The notes below the pieces were generated by a model. It was not told the DNA's origin and made no database searches. It saw only the letters and a list, made by a program, of their open reading frames with translations. Shown here piece after piece: positions 38,601-47,122 of a DNA stretch of 64,000 bases (within the stretch, counting starts at the first letter, position 1; every line of letters starts with the position of its first letter). Source of the stretch: Tritrichomonas foetus (lineage: Eukaryota > Parabasalia > Tritrichomonadida > Tritrichomonadidae). The stretch lies in assembly GCA_001839685.1 (NCBI GenBank), contig MLAK01000938.1, forward strand, positions 36,016 through 100,015. The letters run 5' to 3'. The position numbers and the translations under genes are program-made.

Positions 38601-40931
38601 AATAATATTATCAATGGAATAATAAGAAATAATGTTGCCACTAATGCAGATTCCGGAGGAGGTGAAGATAAGGAAGAAGAAGAAGAATCCGATAGAATTA
38701 AAGTAGTTTGTAATTTTCTGATTTCAATTTCACCATTTATAATTTTATTGTTTATTCTTCCTTCTGTCGTTTTTATGTCTGCTGGAATTAAATCGGAATT
38801 TCTTCAATATTCACGTGTCCTAAAAGGAATTCCACCACAGGATTGTGCAAATGCAGGTGAAAGAATTCAAAAAATTGTTGTTGATAAAACAACATCTTCA
38901 AATTCCAAAGGCAAAGTTATTGCAACTGTTGATATGTCTTCTACAGCCAATATTCCTGCATGGCTTTTTAGTTTATTCTCTGCTGTTGTCATTATAGGCT
39001 TATTTTTATTAATTTCTATTTATACAAAATCAATTCGAGATCAAATTGATGATATTAGTGAATATTTTGTGTTGTTTATGGTTCAAAGAAATCTTTTATT
39101 CGATATTGGTAGAGAAGCATTATTCACATATATGTTTGATGAGTTATCTGAAGATAAATCTAGTGGTTTTGGTCAAAACTTTACCGATCCCAAAGAATCC
39201 GCAGTAAGATGTATATCTGCAATGATTGAATTAATCATAGTTAATGATTTAATTAATGTTGGTACTGATAAATTATCAGCAACTATTGGCGTTGATGCTC
39301 AAATTGACAATATTCGATTTGATGCCATTTGTCCAGATGATGTAGCAAGTGATAAAATGATTGAATACTATAAATGCATATCGCTTGAACGAACTATTTC
39401 ATTTTTCGTTCAAGTAGTTAATAGTTACTTGTCATCAATAATTGATATTGACACAATTACTAATTCCACACAAAGTAATAATGATCATCGAACTGTTCAA
39501 AAAATGCATGAATCAGCAATGACTTATGTTACTCATATGCTTGATACACGAATTGGAACTGGGTTTAATCATATTGCTGATCGACTTGACCAAATTTTCA
39601 AAACGAAATTGAGAACATTTAACATTATGCTAGTTGTAGTTGTTATTATCTCTATATTGTTTGTAATCGCGGTATATTTCATTGAAAACATTATTATTGG
39701 TTCGTTTGAAAGACAAATCGAGACATTCAAATGTTTGATCCTTCGAATTAATCCAATCACTTTCGTTGCAAATGCAAATCTAATTGCATTAGTTTATGGA
39801 AAGACAAGTTCAACAGATTCAAATATTGTGAGCGCTGCACATGCAGTTTTCATAACATCACATGATGCAATGATTTCACTAAATCAAGAAGGTGTTATTG
39901 AATCTATTAATCCATCAGCAACAACAATTTTCGGCTATACACCTGAACAAATGCTTGGACAGCATTTAAAGATGCTATTTAATCCTGAATTAAAAGAAAA
40001 TTCAACAATGTTCTATACAATGCAATTAATGCAAAGTGGTCAAGCTAGTCTAATTTATGAAGCTGAAGTTAATGGAACAAGAGATGATGAACGACAAGTA
40101 CCATTGAAAGTAACTTTATTAGGCTTTAGTTCAGATGATAGAATCGCAGATAATTTTGCACTAATGTGTAAAGATCAAACACAGGAAATTAAGCAAAAGA
40201 CTGCAGTTAATGAAGCTAAAAAGCAATCCGAACAATTGCTACTTCAAATTTTACCAAAAGATATCATTATGAGATTAAATCGTGGTGATCAAGATATTAG
40301 CTTTACTGTTCCTTCATCCACTATATGTTTCATTGATATTGAAAAGTTCTCTAATTATTCTGCTTCATTAAGTGCCTCTGAAATTATGCAGAATTTAGGT
40401 TTAGTTTTTACTGCATACGATAAACTTCTTTATAAATATGATTTGCTAATTAAAATTAAACTTATTGGTGATGATTATATGTGTGCTGCAGGACTCTTCA
40501 ACTTAGATGTTGAACCATGTCAGCACGCAATCCAAGTGGTTTCATTTGCACTTGAATGTTTAGATGCAATCGAAGAACTTAATGAACAACTAAATGCATC
40601 GCTACAGGTAAGAATTGGAATTAATAGTGGTGGACCGCTAATTGCTGGTGTTTTGGGTACAGATAAGCCACTCTTCGATATTATTGGTGATCCAATCAAT
40701 GTTGCAGCAAGACTCCAATCTACTGATATTCCTGGATTGGCTCAAATTTCCCAGGCTTGTTATGATTTGGTTGCTAAAGAATCATTCCGTATTGAGCAAA
40801 GAGGTGAAGTTGAATTAAAAGGTAAAGGAAAGCAGATGACTTATCTTGTTCATCCAAGAGATTCAAGAAGAGATGAAAGTCAATTATCTCTTGAACTTCC
40901 TTCTTCAATTGAACAATTTGCAGTCGAATAA
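35694..40931 (+). CDS. Multi-pass PAS-domain adenylyl cyclase
   Basis: A 1745-residue integral membrane protein. The N-terminal third has about ten hydrophobic helices (residues about 60-340). More membrane segments lie near 690-715, 1010-1030, 1090-1115 and 1310-1330, separated by helical, possibly extracellular, regions. A PAS domain lies at about 1380-1490 (ISLNQEGVIESINPSATTIF). A class III cyclase domain occupies about 1535-1715. Metal-binding Asps are D1548 (FIDIEKF) and D1593 (LIGDDYM), the base-selecting residues are K1589 and D1662, and N and R of INVAARLQS supply transition-state contacts. Lys plus Asp is the ATP pattern; guanylyl cyclases have Glu plus Cys. So it should make cAMP from ATP. 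Trichomonads have many such proteins. Confidence 0.9.
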   Translation: MAARGEASVLSGTSKSVNNSTYAGLDESKAEQGSVKTIDLFEKYVFPIVAEANRGRHVKAGFRLLEFFYIFFQIYFAGYNDFVPYDDANHYYVTILKVIYFGFIGNVDGTVSFIIALLIIDIVTFAFLIATVIDYQINYEYRKWMLTVLRVWHGHLFGIFLIPNVLMISDGLAYLGINPTISGYVIVILTIVCGFISLWSYTTILPFFSRSPFITPSPVQSWNVKAVYTMIIIHSIPMGIEAFLNDDFVKWIEIVPLAIMFATSFLLISRIFYLPFKGTIFNALGFGALCANVAGSFLSVFDSIQPKIIPDVTFYTVPVAVFVVATIVGYIVLYRIRKNIEKKLMYQSFNEPGVKPTEEAKLEHIESFNIKNHAKAVMYAHIGFEGMCDMFVDWSLFKYYSETFPLDSDLLALMTWFVALFPSEIQFLHKLITSKSKINDISLVNDCLFFQIHRIHIFRQSSASREASNDFAKVKAITEKTIAAYCKFWNDLSNPNMEFKDDIYVRLSSMKQQAEAAWSEALDKYPNNSRFVNEYARYLLEVSCEFKNAIIQHQHALELDNGVKLQNDRTFRHFVYTFPNYLKKGVVDIRGTLKGPRMNKIDQSASATTQSHTSKTGSSNISSASGLSSNDDSSDEQIDENEGARFLPQMNLRLALQRSVNDLSSSNIKKIKFASAIRVILTIAYVVIAAVILSPLFGSRKNLFEMYVAMNKIQQYLELMSIQMPWFIYEGVHGGKLDYTKLIEESQEALHYFESEVDLSKSIKANIADLAVKTLESMNDLGFLIYHVDIESTKSLAMFGNLYLKEKTDVYICTLENGYISPSIAEKTIPVDYQIRSFATLTRILTKDTPDIISKWAKNSLDFCDHFHSQIVVADLLKSLMATISSSLNEVYEDILSNDNETSVTLAKNPQLKLIQKLRKKNSKISENLIKRAEEIKSIKEQQHKYYKYFEMLSKTDKNTFNLENYEFNNNIINGIIRNNVATNADSGGGEDKEEEEESDRIKVVCNFLISISPFIILLFILPSVVFMSAGIKSEFLQYSRVLKGIPPQDCANAGERIQKIVVDKTTSSNSKGKVIATVDMSSTANIPAWLFSLFSAVVIIGLFLLISIYTKSIRDQIDDISEYFVLFMVQRNLLFDIGREALFTYMFDELSEDKSSGFGQNFTDPKESAVRCISAMIELIIVNDLINVGTDKLSATIGVDAQIDNIRFDAICPDDVASDKMIEYYKCISLERTISFFVQVVNSYLSSIIDIDTITNSTQSNNDHRTVQKMHESAMTYVTHMLDTRIGTGFNHIADRLDQIFKTKLRTFNIMLVVVVIISILFVIAVYFIENIIIGSFERQIETFKCLILRINPITFVANANLIALVYGKTSSTDSNIVSAAHAVFITSHDAMISLNQEGVIESINPSATTIFGYTPEQMLGQHLKMLFNPELKENSTMFYTMQLMQSGQASLIYEAEVNGTRDDERQVPLKVTLLGFSSDDRIADNFALMCKDQTQEIKQKTAVNEAKKQSEQLLLQILPKDIIMRLNRGDQDISFTVPSSTICFIDIEKFSNYSASLSASEIMQNLGLVFTAYDKLLYKYDLLIKIKLIGDDYMCAAGLFNLDVEPCQHAIQVVSFALECLDAIEELNEQLNASLQVRIGINSGGPLIAGVLGTDKPLFDIIGDPINVAARLQSTDIPGLAQISQACYDLVAKESFRIEQRGEVELKGKGKQMTYLVHPRDSRRDESQLSLELPSSIEQFAVE

Positions 40932-41348
40932 TGTTTTTTATTTAATAAATGTTAAATATACATTTTTTATCTAATTTTTATTCATTTTGGTGAAAAGTTG
41001 ACACTAGAATTATTCATTGTTGGTTTGTGAATTCTCACTAATGTTTCGTATTTTTCGAATAATATTATTAAATAATTCTACTGTAGGAGAAAATGAGTTC
41101 TGGTAAGTAACTAGAAAATGCCCTAAACTTATGTTTAAATCGGGATTTTCTAACACCGAAATGAATTTAGTTTATACTTACTATATCTCTCTAGAATCAT
41201 TCGTAAATTACAGTCTTTATTCTCCATTAAAGATATATTATGTGACTCAGAACATGCCTTTGCTAATTAGTTTGGTGAAAGTAAATTAAAAGCCATGTTA
41301 AAATGAAAAAGGCTTTATTTATTTAAGACTAAAATTTCAAATACAATA
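40932..41348. other. Convergent intergenic region
   Basis: About 415 bases between the adenylyl cyclase gene and the nitroreductase pseudogene; nothing recognised. Confidence 0.4.
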
Positions 41349-42202
41349 TTATAGATCAATGGTACAAATATAATATCCTCCTACTGGTGACGGTGATGGG
41401 GTTGGTGTTTTAACATAGACCTTAAAATATTTGTTCATAAATTCTTTCATAAAATAAATGTTTCCCAAAGCAATTCCCATCGCAAAGAATGAGACAAAAT
41501 CATCTTGTGTATCATTGTAAAGGTTAACGTGTGTAATTTTATCATCTTTATAATCTGAACCATCAAAGTATAATGCAAATCTCCATGGCTGTCCATTCAT
41601 GGCTGATGGACCTGAACGTAAATATTCAATGAAATTTTGTATTTTCTGATTTTAAAGGCTTAGTTCTTTATCACCAATAACTTGATTTCTTTTTGAGTCA
41701 TTAAACAACTTTTCTAATGGTAATCTTTTACGTGAATTCTTGAATACTTTGACCATCTTTTCCATGAAATGTGGCTTCTCTCCAAATGCAACACCAATTG
41801 GAACATGATATTCATCATTATATCTATGAACTGCTTCAGTTCTGTTATATGTACCACCTATCTAAACAGTCGTGATGTGATATTGCGTCATATTCATAAC
41901 AGCGATTTGCATTTTGAATGAAGTATCAATTATTTCTTCTTTTGTCAGGTTTTCAGAATCTGGATTTTTCTTTATCTTTTCAACTATCTATCCAGCTTCA
42001 TTTGATATAAATCCCATTTTGGCCAAACCTGGTTCACTTAATGCTATTTCACCATTGGTAGATTTAAATGGTGTTTCAATTTTATAACTTCATTGATAAT
42101 TTCACGAACTTTTTGCATTTTATTTTGGGGAAAGTTTATTCCATTGAATGTCCGTGCTGACTGTCTTGCTTTGAATGCTTCAATTGTTTCAAGTTTATCC
42201 AT
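41349..42202 (-). pseudogene. Nitroreductase (TM1586-like) pseudogene
   Basis: Reading the minus strand from an ATG at 42202 gives a nitroreductase-family protein: EAFKARQSARTFNG, GEIALSEPGLAKMGFIS, IGGTYNRTEAVH, YHVPIGVAFGEKPHFMEK, then the FMN-site-like LRSGPSAMNGQPWRFALYF and a final MGIALGNIYF. The frame is broken by stops at 41988-41990 and 41862-41864 (both TAG where the family suggests Trp), a stop at 41652-41654 (TAA) and a one-base shift at about 42078-42088 in an A-run. Apart from these breaks the homology is nearly continuous, so the decay is recent. Family members reduce nitro compounds with FMN, and trichomonad relatives are discussed in nitroimidazole activation. No functional product is expected. 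Confidence 0.85.
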
Positions 42203-43049
42203 TATTTCCTACAATTAATTCAAGAAAAATGAAATGAAAATATGGTTCACCAATGAGATCTATATAATTGAATTTTTTTCTATGTAGGTGTCAGAAATTT
42301 TGTAATAGAAAGAAACAGTACAAAAAATTGTTTTCTGATCGTTATCACCGCGATAAAAAAAGATGCTTATTTCCTCTCTTTCTTATGAAGTTATCATATA
42401 AATTATCATTGAACTTGAATTCATCTGCTAATATCTTTCTTTGAATAATCATTTCAATCACATAATAAACACATCTCTCATTTAGAATATTCAAAATTTA
42501 CAACATGCTTTACTCTTGATTGGAATATTTACCTTAAAATAATGTGAAATTTGATGAAATCCTTATTAGCACATCCTCTCTTGAAGATTGATATTGAAAA
42601 AAAGGATAACAAAATAGTTATTTGATTTTCCTGCAAGTATTCATTAAAATTTACTTATCCAAAAGCTTAATGTATTACTATATTTTATAAATTCATCTGA
42701 GAAACTTTATATTTCAAAATTGATCTTCATGTTTGATATGTTATTAATATGATAAAGATTACAAAAATTATGAATCAGTATTTTATAGAAATTTGTCACA
42801 TCTTATCAAAATTTTTATTCACATATTCTTACTTGAAATGACTATATGAAAAATAATATTAGAAATGACTTTTAAGATACGAAATTGCTCGTCGAAGTTG
42901 ATGGCCACCTTTCACAAAATGTATGTGCTATTCATTACTAATTTGTGAGCTGCAATTAACTTTTTCAATACTAGCCACATCAAAATTGAATGTAAATATT
43001 TCGTATTTTCAAAAGCATCATAGCTCGGCCTCACCTCACTATTTATACA
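42203..43049. other. Intergenic region
   Basis: About 850 AT-rich bases between the divergent pseudogene and the eS30 gene. A TCATTTT initiator-like site (42226-42232, minus) could be the old promoter of the pseudogene. Nothing else recognised. Confidence 0.45.
43036..43042 (+). promoter_or_regulatory. Inr-like element of the eS30 gene
   Basis: TCACTAT matches TCAYNWW; predicted +1 at 43038 gives a 12-base leader. It is preceded by GGCCTCACC. Confidence 0.6.
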
Positions 43050-43241
43050 ATGGGAAAAGTTCACGGATCCCTCGCACAAGCTGGTAAAGTTCGCGGCAAT
43101 ACACCAAAGAAGCCAAAGATGGAAAAGACAAAGCTCCCAGTTCGTGGACGCGCAAGACTACGGAAGTTGTATAACCAACGCTTCCTTGCTATCAATCCAG
43201 ATACCAAGAAGAGGGTTGGTCCAAATTCGCAAAGCAAGTAA
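43050..43241 (+). CDS. RPS30: 40S ribosomal protein eS30
   Basis: A 63-residue, very basic protein: MGKVHGSLAQAGKVRGNTPK matches the start of eS30 (KVHGSLARAGKVRGQTPK), and RLRKLYNQRFLAINPDTKKR matches the C-terminal half (RRMQYNRRFVNV). eS30 binds near the mRNA channel of the 40S subunit. There is no N-terminal ubiquitin-like fusion of the animal FAU type; the ORF begins directly with MGKVHGS. The stop is followed by A (TAAA), fitting the short poly(A) signal described in trichomonads. It lies in a cluster with two other 40S genes. Confidence 0.95.
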   Translation: MGKVHGSLAQAGKVRGNTPKKPKMEKTKLPVRGRARLRKLYNQRFLAINPDTKKRVGPNSQSK

Positions 43242-43747
43242 ATTTCTATTCTAAAATAGAATAATATATCTAAATCTTTTTCATATTTTACATTACAGCT
43301 TTTTATTATTATCAAAACTATTATATATCTTTTTTGGTGTACTAATGGTAATCATTTCTATCTATCATCTTCTCATTTCGAATGAATGAAAGAATCGCGA
43401 TTGATGCTATTTGGTCGACCAAAAAAGAAAATAATAGTGGAGATGAAAATACACGATATGTCCTAAGAATGAACACCAATATAATGTTTAATTTCATTCA
43501 ACTTGGAAAATTTCTTGATTTTTTTTTTTATTCACAGATCAGCTTTCATTTTCTAATACAACAAAATTTATTGAATACGAAATTAATCCCATGGTCAAAT
43601 AAATATTTATTCATTATAAAAACACCCATAGTTTATATGTAATATCTCATGCGAAAAAATAATAAACGTGATTCTTTGATTTGATATATAAATGGCCGCA
43701 TAATCAATAAACTATTGAAAATTGAATATTTGGTGAATCTGAAAGAA
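43242..43747. other. Intergenic region
   Basis: About 505 AT-rich bases. An open frame of 86 codons at 43382-43642 looks like chance (see rejected). No element recognised. Confidence 0.4.
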
Positions 43748-44197
43748 ATGAGCGCTCACAAGAACTATGATCCAAGAATGCACACTACCGAGCATATTTT
43801 CGGAAGAGTCATGGACAATATGTTCCACTGCGGAAAGAACATCACAATGCACCTCGAAAAGAAAAAATCGAAATGCGATTTTAAATTTGACCGCAATATC
43901 ACACCAGAAGAAAAAGTTCAGATCGAAAAGAATGTAAACGATGTTATCGCTCAAAAACTCGACGTAAAAATTTACAACGTAAGCCGCGAAGAAGCCGAAA
44001 AGCTGGTCGATACATCCAAGCTTCCTGAAGATGCCAAAGATGCAACTGAGTTAAGAATGGTTCAGGTTGGCGACTTCGACGTTTCAGCGTGCATTGGACA
44101 ACATGTATCCAATACGTCAGAAATCAAAGGATTATTCAGAATAACAACAACATCGTTCGATAATGGCGTATTGAGAACACGTTGGGTTGTTAAGTAA
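43748..44197 (+). CDS. Free-standing AlaX-like tRNA-editing domain (SAD)
   Basis: A 149-residue protein from the ATG at 43748 (the longer frame begins with TTG). It contains the metal-binding HxxxH, H12-TTE-H16, and CxxxH, C115-IGQ-H119, which are the signature of the second additional domain of alanyl- and threonyl-tRNA synthetases. The downstream strands GLFRITTTSFDNGVLRTRWV match the end of that domain. Such free-standing proteins hydrolyse mischarged tRNA (for example Ser-tRNA-Ala). No synthetase or C-Ala region is attached. It has no visible targeting signal. The stop reads TAAA. It lies 125 bases before tRNA-Asn, which is probably coincidence. Confidence 0.82.
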   Translation: MSAHKNYDPRMHTTEHIFGRVMDNMFHCGKNITMHLEKKKSKCDFKFDRNITPEEKVQIEKNVNDVIAQKLDVKIYNVSREEAEKLVDTSKLPEDAKDATELRMVQVGDFDVSACIGQHVSNTSEIKGLFRITTTSFDNGVLRTRWVVK

Positions 44198-44322
44198 ACA
44201 GAGAATGTTAACTTTGTCATTAATGTTTTATTTTTTTGGAAGCAGAGAAGATTTCGGAAATTAAATTTTGAAAACGAAATTGGAGTAGGATTTTGGTTCC
44301 TTAATCTGTTTGGAAGCAGACT

Positions 44323-44396
44323 TCCTCCCTAACAAAGTTGGTTAGAGTGTCAGACTGTTAATCTGGAAGTCGTGTGTTCGAGCCACACGGGAGGAG
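44323..44396 (+). tRNA. tRNA-Asn (anticodon GTT)
   Basis: A 74-base cloverleaf. The acceptor TCCTCCC pairs fully with GGGAGGA, with discriminator G at 44396 and CCA not encoded. The anticodon stem TCAGA/TCTGG has a loop CTGTTAA with anticodon GTT at 44357-44359. The T arm GTGTG-TTCGAGC-CACAC is perfect and doubles as the B box. There is no intron. The D stem (ACAA with GAGT) pairs at only two of four positions, while the loop AGTTGGTTA is normal. Transcription would be by RNA polymerase III. Confidence 0.92.
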
Positions 44397-44397
44397 A

Positions 44398-44405
44398 TTT
44401 TTTTT
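44398..44405 (+). terminator. RNA polymerase III terminator (T8)
   Basis: A run of eight T starts two bases after the tRNA-Asn 3' end, a normal pol III stop. Confidence 0.8.
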
Positions 44406-44838
44406 CCTCCAAGTTTTTTTAAAATTTTTATTTGGGCAATTTTTTTTTCCATTTTTCGTTTACATTTATGATTATTATAATAACATGTCTTTGTTCATTT
44501 GTTGACAAAAACAATGAAATATTTTTGTAAAAATCCATCTTCTACAAACAATTTCTTTTTTATTTTTAATCTTATTGTGATCATAAAGAAACTTATTTCA
44601 AAATATTGATAAAAGATTCCATGACAACTTAATTTCTCAAAAAATATTCATTCGAATAACATCATGATGCCATTTTTTCATTCCTTAGATGTCACAATTA
44701 TTCATTGCTTTTGCTTCATTGATTGTCAAATTAAGTTACAATTCGTTGAAACAAGAAATAACTAAACATAAAAGATTCAAATACACTATTTCACGAATCA
44801 AATATTAAGAAACCACAAAAATAATTTACTACAAAAAA
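44406..44838. other. Intergenic region
   Basis: About 430 AT-rich bases between the tRNA and the 3' end of the IBD gene; nothing recognised. Confidence 0.4.
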
Positions 44839-46011
44839 CTATAAAAGACATAACCATTCGTTTTCTTCTTTCTTTTCCTCATTCATTAATAATTCTCTTT
44901 CAATGTCCGGCACAGGAGAATTCACTTCGAATTCGTCACATCCATCAATCGAGCAGTTAAATTCAAAACTTGGTGTAGAAAATGGTCTGGCGATTTTTGG
45001 ATATGAAATGCACTTCATTGCTTCATTTCCAATCAAAACAGGCGGAAAAGGTGGCGGTGGTGGTGATTCTTGTTTTGTCGGGATGTTGATCATAGGAGTT
45101 GGCAAAGGCTTTCGTTTTGCAACATCAAAACTCATTTCGCTTTCAAAATTAATTATAGTCAGATTATTCAGATAATGACTAACATCTATGTTTATATCAC
45201 AGTTTTTATTATCATTTTTGTCGCTATTTCTATTGTTATTTATACTTTTATTTCTATTGTTGTTTATGCTGCTATTGCTATTGTTATTATTTCGACTATT
45301 TGTATTTTCACTGTTTGGATTATTGATATTGTTATTATTCGGACTACTGTTTATATTATTTGAATAAAATTCACGGAAAGTCACATTTTCAAAATTATCA
45401 TTAAAATTGATTTCGTTGATCTTCTTATTGCCTATACCACTCTTTAAATCACCAGTTCTCATAGAATTACTACTAGTATTACTCTTGTTTTTATTGCAGG
45501 TGCTCTGGACATTAAATGCAGAAATGAAGCTTTTTGGGCTGACTGTCCAAAAGGGCTGCTGGTCGGCGTTCGTCTGATTTTCAGAGAACCGCATCGTCCA
45601 CTGACGGAGAAGGGCAGGATCATGCAAAAGTGAAGGCAATGCTGATATGATGCAATTTCTGACTTTAGTTTTGGCCGAAACATAGCCAAGCTGTTGAAAA
45701 CCGTTATTTATGCTTGATTTGCAGCGTCCGATGAAATGCTTCAATTGGCGGGTATTCACGCATATATAATTGCCAGCGAAACAAATGCCGGAAACTATAC
45801 TTCTGATTTCCTTCTGATCGGGGCGTCTCTCAATAAAAGCGTAAATCATTTGAAGGTCGTTTTGAAAAGTAGAATTCGTGTGATCTTTATGGATTGAGCA
45901 ATGCTGCGCATGAAGTGCTTCCCTTAAAGATATAAACTCGATTTTGTCTTCGCAAGGTAAAAGTTCCCAAAAAGCGGTCTGAAGTGGAGATATCGATGGC
46001 ACAAGATTCAT
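44839..46011 (-). CDS. Initiator-binding-domain (IBD) transcription factor, IBP39-like
   Basis: A 390-residue protein. Residues about 1-145 match the winged-helix initiator-binding domain of Trichomonas IBP39: AFWELLPCED, then GICFAGNYICVNTRQLKHFIG, RCKSSINNGFQQLGYV and LLRQWTMRFSE, with the recognition-helix signature NTRQL...CKSSIN. IBP39 binds the Inr core promoter element and helps recruit RNA polymerase II; other IBD proteins bind different core motifs. Residues about 175-275 are a low-complexity Asn/Ser stretch, and a PPPPPFPP motif precedes an acidic tail. The gene has its own exact Inr eight bases before the ATG, so autoregulation is possible. Family confidence is high; the exact DNA site of this paralogue is unknown. 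Confidence 0.9.
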   Translation of the reverse strand: MNLVPSISPLQTAFWELLPCEDKIEFISLREALHAQHCSIHKDHTNSTFQNDLQMIYAFIERRPDQKEIRSIVSGICFAGNYICVNTRQLKHFIGRCKSSINNGFQQLGYVSAKTKVRNCIISALPSLLHDPALLRQWTMRFSENQTNADQQPFWTVSPKSFISAFNVQSTCNKNKSNTSSNSMRTGDLKSGIGNKKINEINFNDNFENVTFREFYSNNINSSPNNNNINNPNSENTNSRNNNNSNSSINNNRNKSINNNRNSDKNDNKNCDINIDVSHYLNNLTIINFESEMSFDVAKRKPLPTPMINIPTKQESPPPPPFPPVLIGNEAMKCISYPKIARPFSTPSFEFNCSIDGCDEFEVNSPVPDIERELLMNEEKKEENEWLCLL

Positions 46012-46014
46012 GTT

Positions 46015-46021
46015 AATGTGA
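46015..46021 (-). promoter_or_regulatory. Inr element of the IBD transcription factor gene
   Basis: TCACATT on the minus strand matches TCAYNWW; predicted +1 at 46019 and an 8-base leader. Confidence 0.65.
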
Positions 46022-46466
46022 GGACCAAATATACACAGAAAACGCTGCTCTAAATTTGCTAAAAATTTGATGGCAAAAAACTTTCATGAAAGCTTTTCTT
46101 GCCAATTTCTTATGAGTCACATGATAAATATGAATTTACTTGATTTGGATATCGGATTAATCTCTTTTATATGCCTTTTTCCCCTTTTCATTAAACCATA
46201 AATTACGAATTGTCAGACGAATTCATCAATAGAGATATGTCAAAATATTAAAAATACATAATACTCTCAGAAAAAGATAGTTTGCAAAACTTACAAGCCA
46301 ACATGATCACAAGTTAATTAAAATAATTTCTAGTCTTTGGATAGAAATCACTTTCGTTTTAGTGAACCTAAATTCACTACTTATTTGTCCAGAATTTTGC
46401 TGTAATAAACAATTGAAAATTTGTATGCTTTACTAAAAGACGATCAAAACTGCGGTTATGGTCTGA

Positions 46467-46471
46467 CCTTT
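46467..46471 (+). promoter_or_regulatory. CCTTT (M5-like) motif of the eS27 gene
   Basis: CCTTT starts 11 bases before the ATG. In T. vaginalis a CCTTT motif (M5) can replace Inr at the transcription start. No TCAYNWW lies nearby. Confidence 0.45.
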
Positions 46472-46477
46472 ACCCCA

Positions 46478-46738
46478 ATGACAACACTCGACTGTGACAT
46501 TCTTCATCCAACAATCGCTCAAGAAAACCAATGTTGCAAGAAGAAGACACTCGTTCCAAACCCACGCTCCGAATTTCTTTCACTTCGTTGCGCATCATGC
46601 ATGCAATTAACGACAGCTTTTTCACATTCAAACATCCCAATCAGCTGCGCTGAATGCAATGCTCCACTCGCTTTTCCAACAGGAGGACGCATTCGCCTTG
46701 TTGAAGGTGTTGAATCACGCCCAAAGGTGAACGCATAA
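46478..46738 (+). CDS. RPS27: 40S ribosomal protein eS27
   Basis: An 86-residue protein from the ATG at 46478 (the longer frame starts with TTG and adds residues not found in the family). DILHPTIAQE matches the eS27 start DLLHP, KKKTLVPNPRSEF matches KKKRLVQSPNSYF, and the zinc ribbon cysteines are C38, C41, C57 and C60 (RCASC...SCAEC). The end PTGGRIRLVEG matches PTGGKARLTEG. It is a zinc-binding 40S subunit protein. The stop is TAAA. Confidence 0.95.
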   Translation: MTTLDCDILHPTIAQENQCCKKKTLVPNPRSEFLSLRCASCMQLTTAFSHSNIPISCAECNAPLAFPTGGRIRLVEGVESRPKVNA

Positions 46739-47122
46739 AATCATACACTAAACATTTTGAAATCGTGTTTTCAATTTGATTTATATAGTGGATTTTTCCA
46801 ATTCCCACATTTATTTATATTTTATGAGTTTTTTTTTAGAATAATCGATAGAATAATAATTTGTTTCATGATGAAATTCTTTGGCTAGGCTGAATTATTG
46901 AACGATTATAGAATTGTTAAGTCAATCATCCATGGAAAAAAACATTAAAAAAGGATGGTTGCAAACTTCAATTTCTGGGTTAATCATAATTATTTGGCCA
47001 CTTCATCCATCAAAAAATGAAACTCATTTTACTCATCCATGAAAAAATGAAAATAAAAGGAAGAAAAAGCAAAGATACAGATTAATGTCAATACGATAAA
47101 GTTTACTCGACTAGTAAGTTGT
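46739..47122. other. Convergent intergenic region
   Basis: About 385 bases between eS27 and eS24 3' ends. An imperfect duplication of a CATCCATnAAAAAATGAAA-like segment lies near 47005-47053. Nothing else seen. Confidence 0.4.

Larger units (their letters stand above)
46012..46477. other. Divergent intergenic region
   Basis: About 465 bases between the IBD factor and eS27, containing the promoters listed separately; nothing else recognised. Confidence 0.45.

Noticed and set aside
43382..43642. 86-codon open frame on the plus strand
   Set aside because: Composition is what AT-rich intergenic DNA gives by chance (Phe/Ile/Asn/Lys rich), with no motif and no initiator near its ATG.
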